From: Pantoea sp. Lij88 | GTDB taxonomy: Bacteria > Pseudomonadota > Gammaproteobacteria > Enterobacterales > Enterobacteriaceae | Length of the DNA stretch: 64,000 nucleotides | Reading direction: 5' to 3' | Assembly (NCBI RefSeq): GCF_030062155.1 | Contig: NZ_CP118269.1 | Coordinates: 248,001-312,000 of the forward strand | In this document: positions 63,670 through 64,000 of the stretch, one piece after another | Position numbering within the stretch: position 1 is the stretch's first letter | Layout of the letters: each line of letters starts with the position of its first letter | The notes under the pieces: generated by a model | Databases searched by the model: none | What the model saw: only the letters and a program-made list of their open reading frames with translations | What the model was told of the DNA's origin: nothing | Translations under genes and position numbers: made by a program

Positions 63670-64000
63670 GGTTCACAGATTAGCTTTAGCGCCCGGGGCG
63701 CACATCTTCGCGGGCAATGCCAGGGTAAAAAACGGGATGAAATGACAGCAGGGGTGAATTGACAGAAGGGATGAAGGGTAACCAGTAAAACGCCATCCCG
63801 GTTGGGATGGCGTGATATTACTAAAAAGTCTGTCTCTGCCTGCTATGAGTCCGCACAGGCTCAGGTAACACGGTCAGATCGGAAAGTCGCTCAAGCCATC
63901 CATGGCCGCTCGGCCCGCGCGATTACGCACCTCATCCATGAGGTGCGGCCGTTGCCGGGCCAACGCTCTGCGTTGTTCAAAAACGCTCCCGGCGTTTTTT
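63670..64000. other. Non-coding end of window with hairpins, repeat-like
   Basis: No gene is visible. A 10-bp hairpin (ACGCCATCCC / GGGATGGCGT, 63790-63813) resembles a terminator. Further right are a 9-bp palindromic hairpin (GCACCTCAT-CC-ATGAGGTGC, 63927-63946), the string CCATCCATGG, and GC-rich inverted segments to the edge. This looks like an intergenic repeat element, but a second copy is not in the window. Confidence 0.4.

Noticed and set aside
1..64000. CRISPR arrays, tRNA or rRNA genes
   Set aside because: I saw no regularly spaced repeats and no cloverleaf or rRNA-like sequence when reading the intergenic regions; a dedicated RNA search was not possible.

Overview
The window is chromosomal DNA of an enterobacterium, most likely Pantoea or a close relative in the Erwiniaceae. 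The basis is near E. coli-like versions of UspA, UspB, PitA, Gor, PrlC, RsmJ, RlmJ, YqhA, HemB, ProP, GalP, YhhS, TqsA and UxuA, a GC-rich coding style, and a gene order that is only partly that of E. coli. The genus is an inference; no rRNA, tRNA or species marker is present. I found 56 coding regions, one of them cut by the left edge. There are no tRNA or rRNA genes, CRISPR arrays, insertion sequences or intact prophages.

Layout. 1-4.7 kb: the start of an ABC exporter, a YhhY-like acetyltransferase, an orphan periplasmic sugar-binding protein, and an MFS anion transporter overlapping a D-2-hydroxyacid dehydrogenase. 4.9-6.1 kb: an HD-GYP phosphodiesterase. 6.2-13.3 kb: kdpFABC plus the sensor kinase kdpD, with no kdpE behind it. 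13.3-19 kb: YqhA, a LysR/MFS divergent pair, a CPA1-type cation/proton antiporter, a small secreted protein and a Tat-exported hydrolase. 19.1-26.9 kb: the most unusual block. A general porin, a cytoplasmic glycerophosphodiester phosphodiesterase and a four-gene ABC importer lie on one strand, and a ROK-family regulator without its zinc and catalytic residues is divergent from them. 27-38.4 kb: a conserved housekeeping block (gor, rnz, CPBP protease, rlmJ, prlC, rsmJ, uspA, uspB, pitA, yhiN) resembling the E. coli order, but without dtpB and with rnz and the protease added beside gor.

38.4-46.9 kb: an aldo/keto reductase, then a compositionally different patch (39.6-42.1 kb) with a small soluble/membrane gene pair and a lone PD-(D/E)XK nuclease related to HsdR N-termini. 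A LacI-type regulator, a short-chain dehydrogenase, galP, queH and a MarA-like activator with a cysteine-bearing tail follow. 47.2-57.4 kb: a secreted alpha/beta hydrolase, a GAF-GGDEF cyclase, hemB, proP, a CSS-EAL phosphodiesterase, uxuA with a divergent GntR regulator, and tqsA. 57.6-64 kb: yhhS, then part of a myo-inositol catabolic regulon (iolI, iolA, iolB and an RpiR-type iolR-like gene). These promoters share ATTTCAT/ATGAAAT arms. The iolC, iolD, iolE and iolG functions are not in the window.

How the genes work together. Kdp supplies high-affinity potassium uptake and ProP supplies compatible solutes, so the osmotic stress response is well represented. Three c-di-GMP enzymes (HD-GYP, GGDEF, EAL) are scattered as separate units. 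The best candidate for an undescribed system is the porin/phosphodiesterase/ABC/ROK block. Its parts would allow a phosphodiester-bearing solute to cross the outer membrane, be imported by the ABC transporter and be cleaved in the cytoplasm. The substrate is not determined by the sequence.
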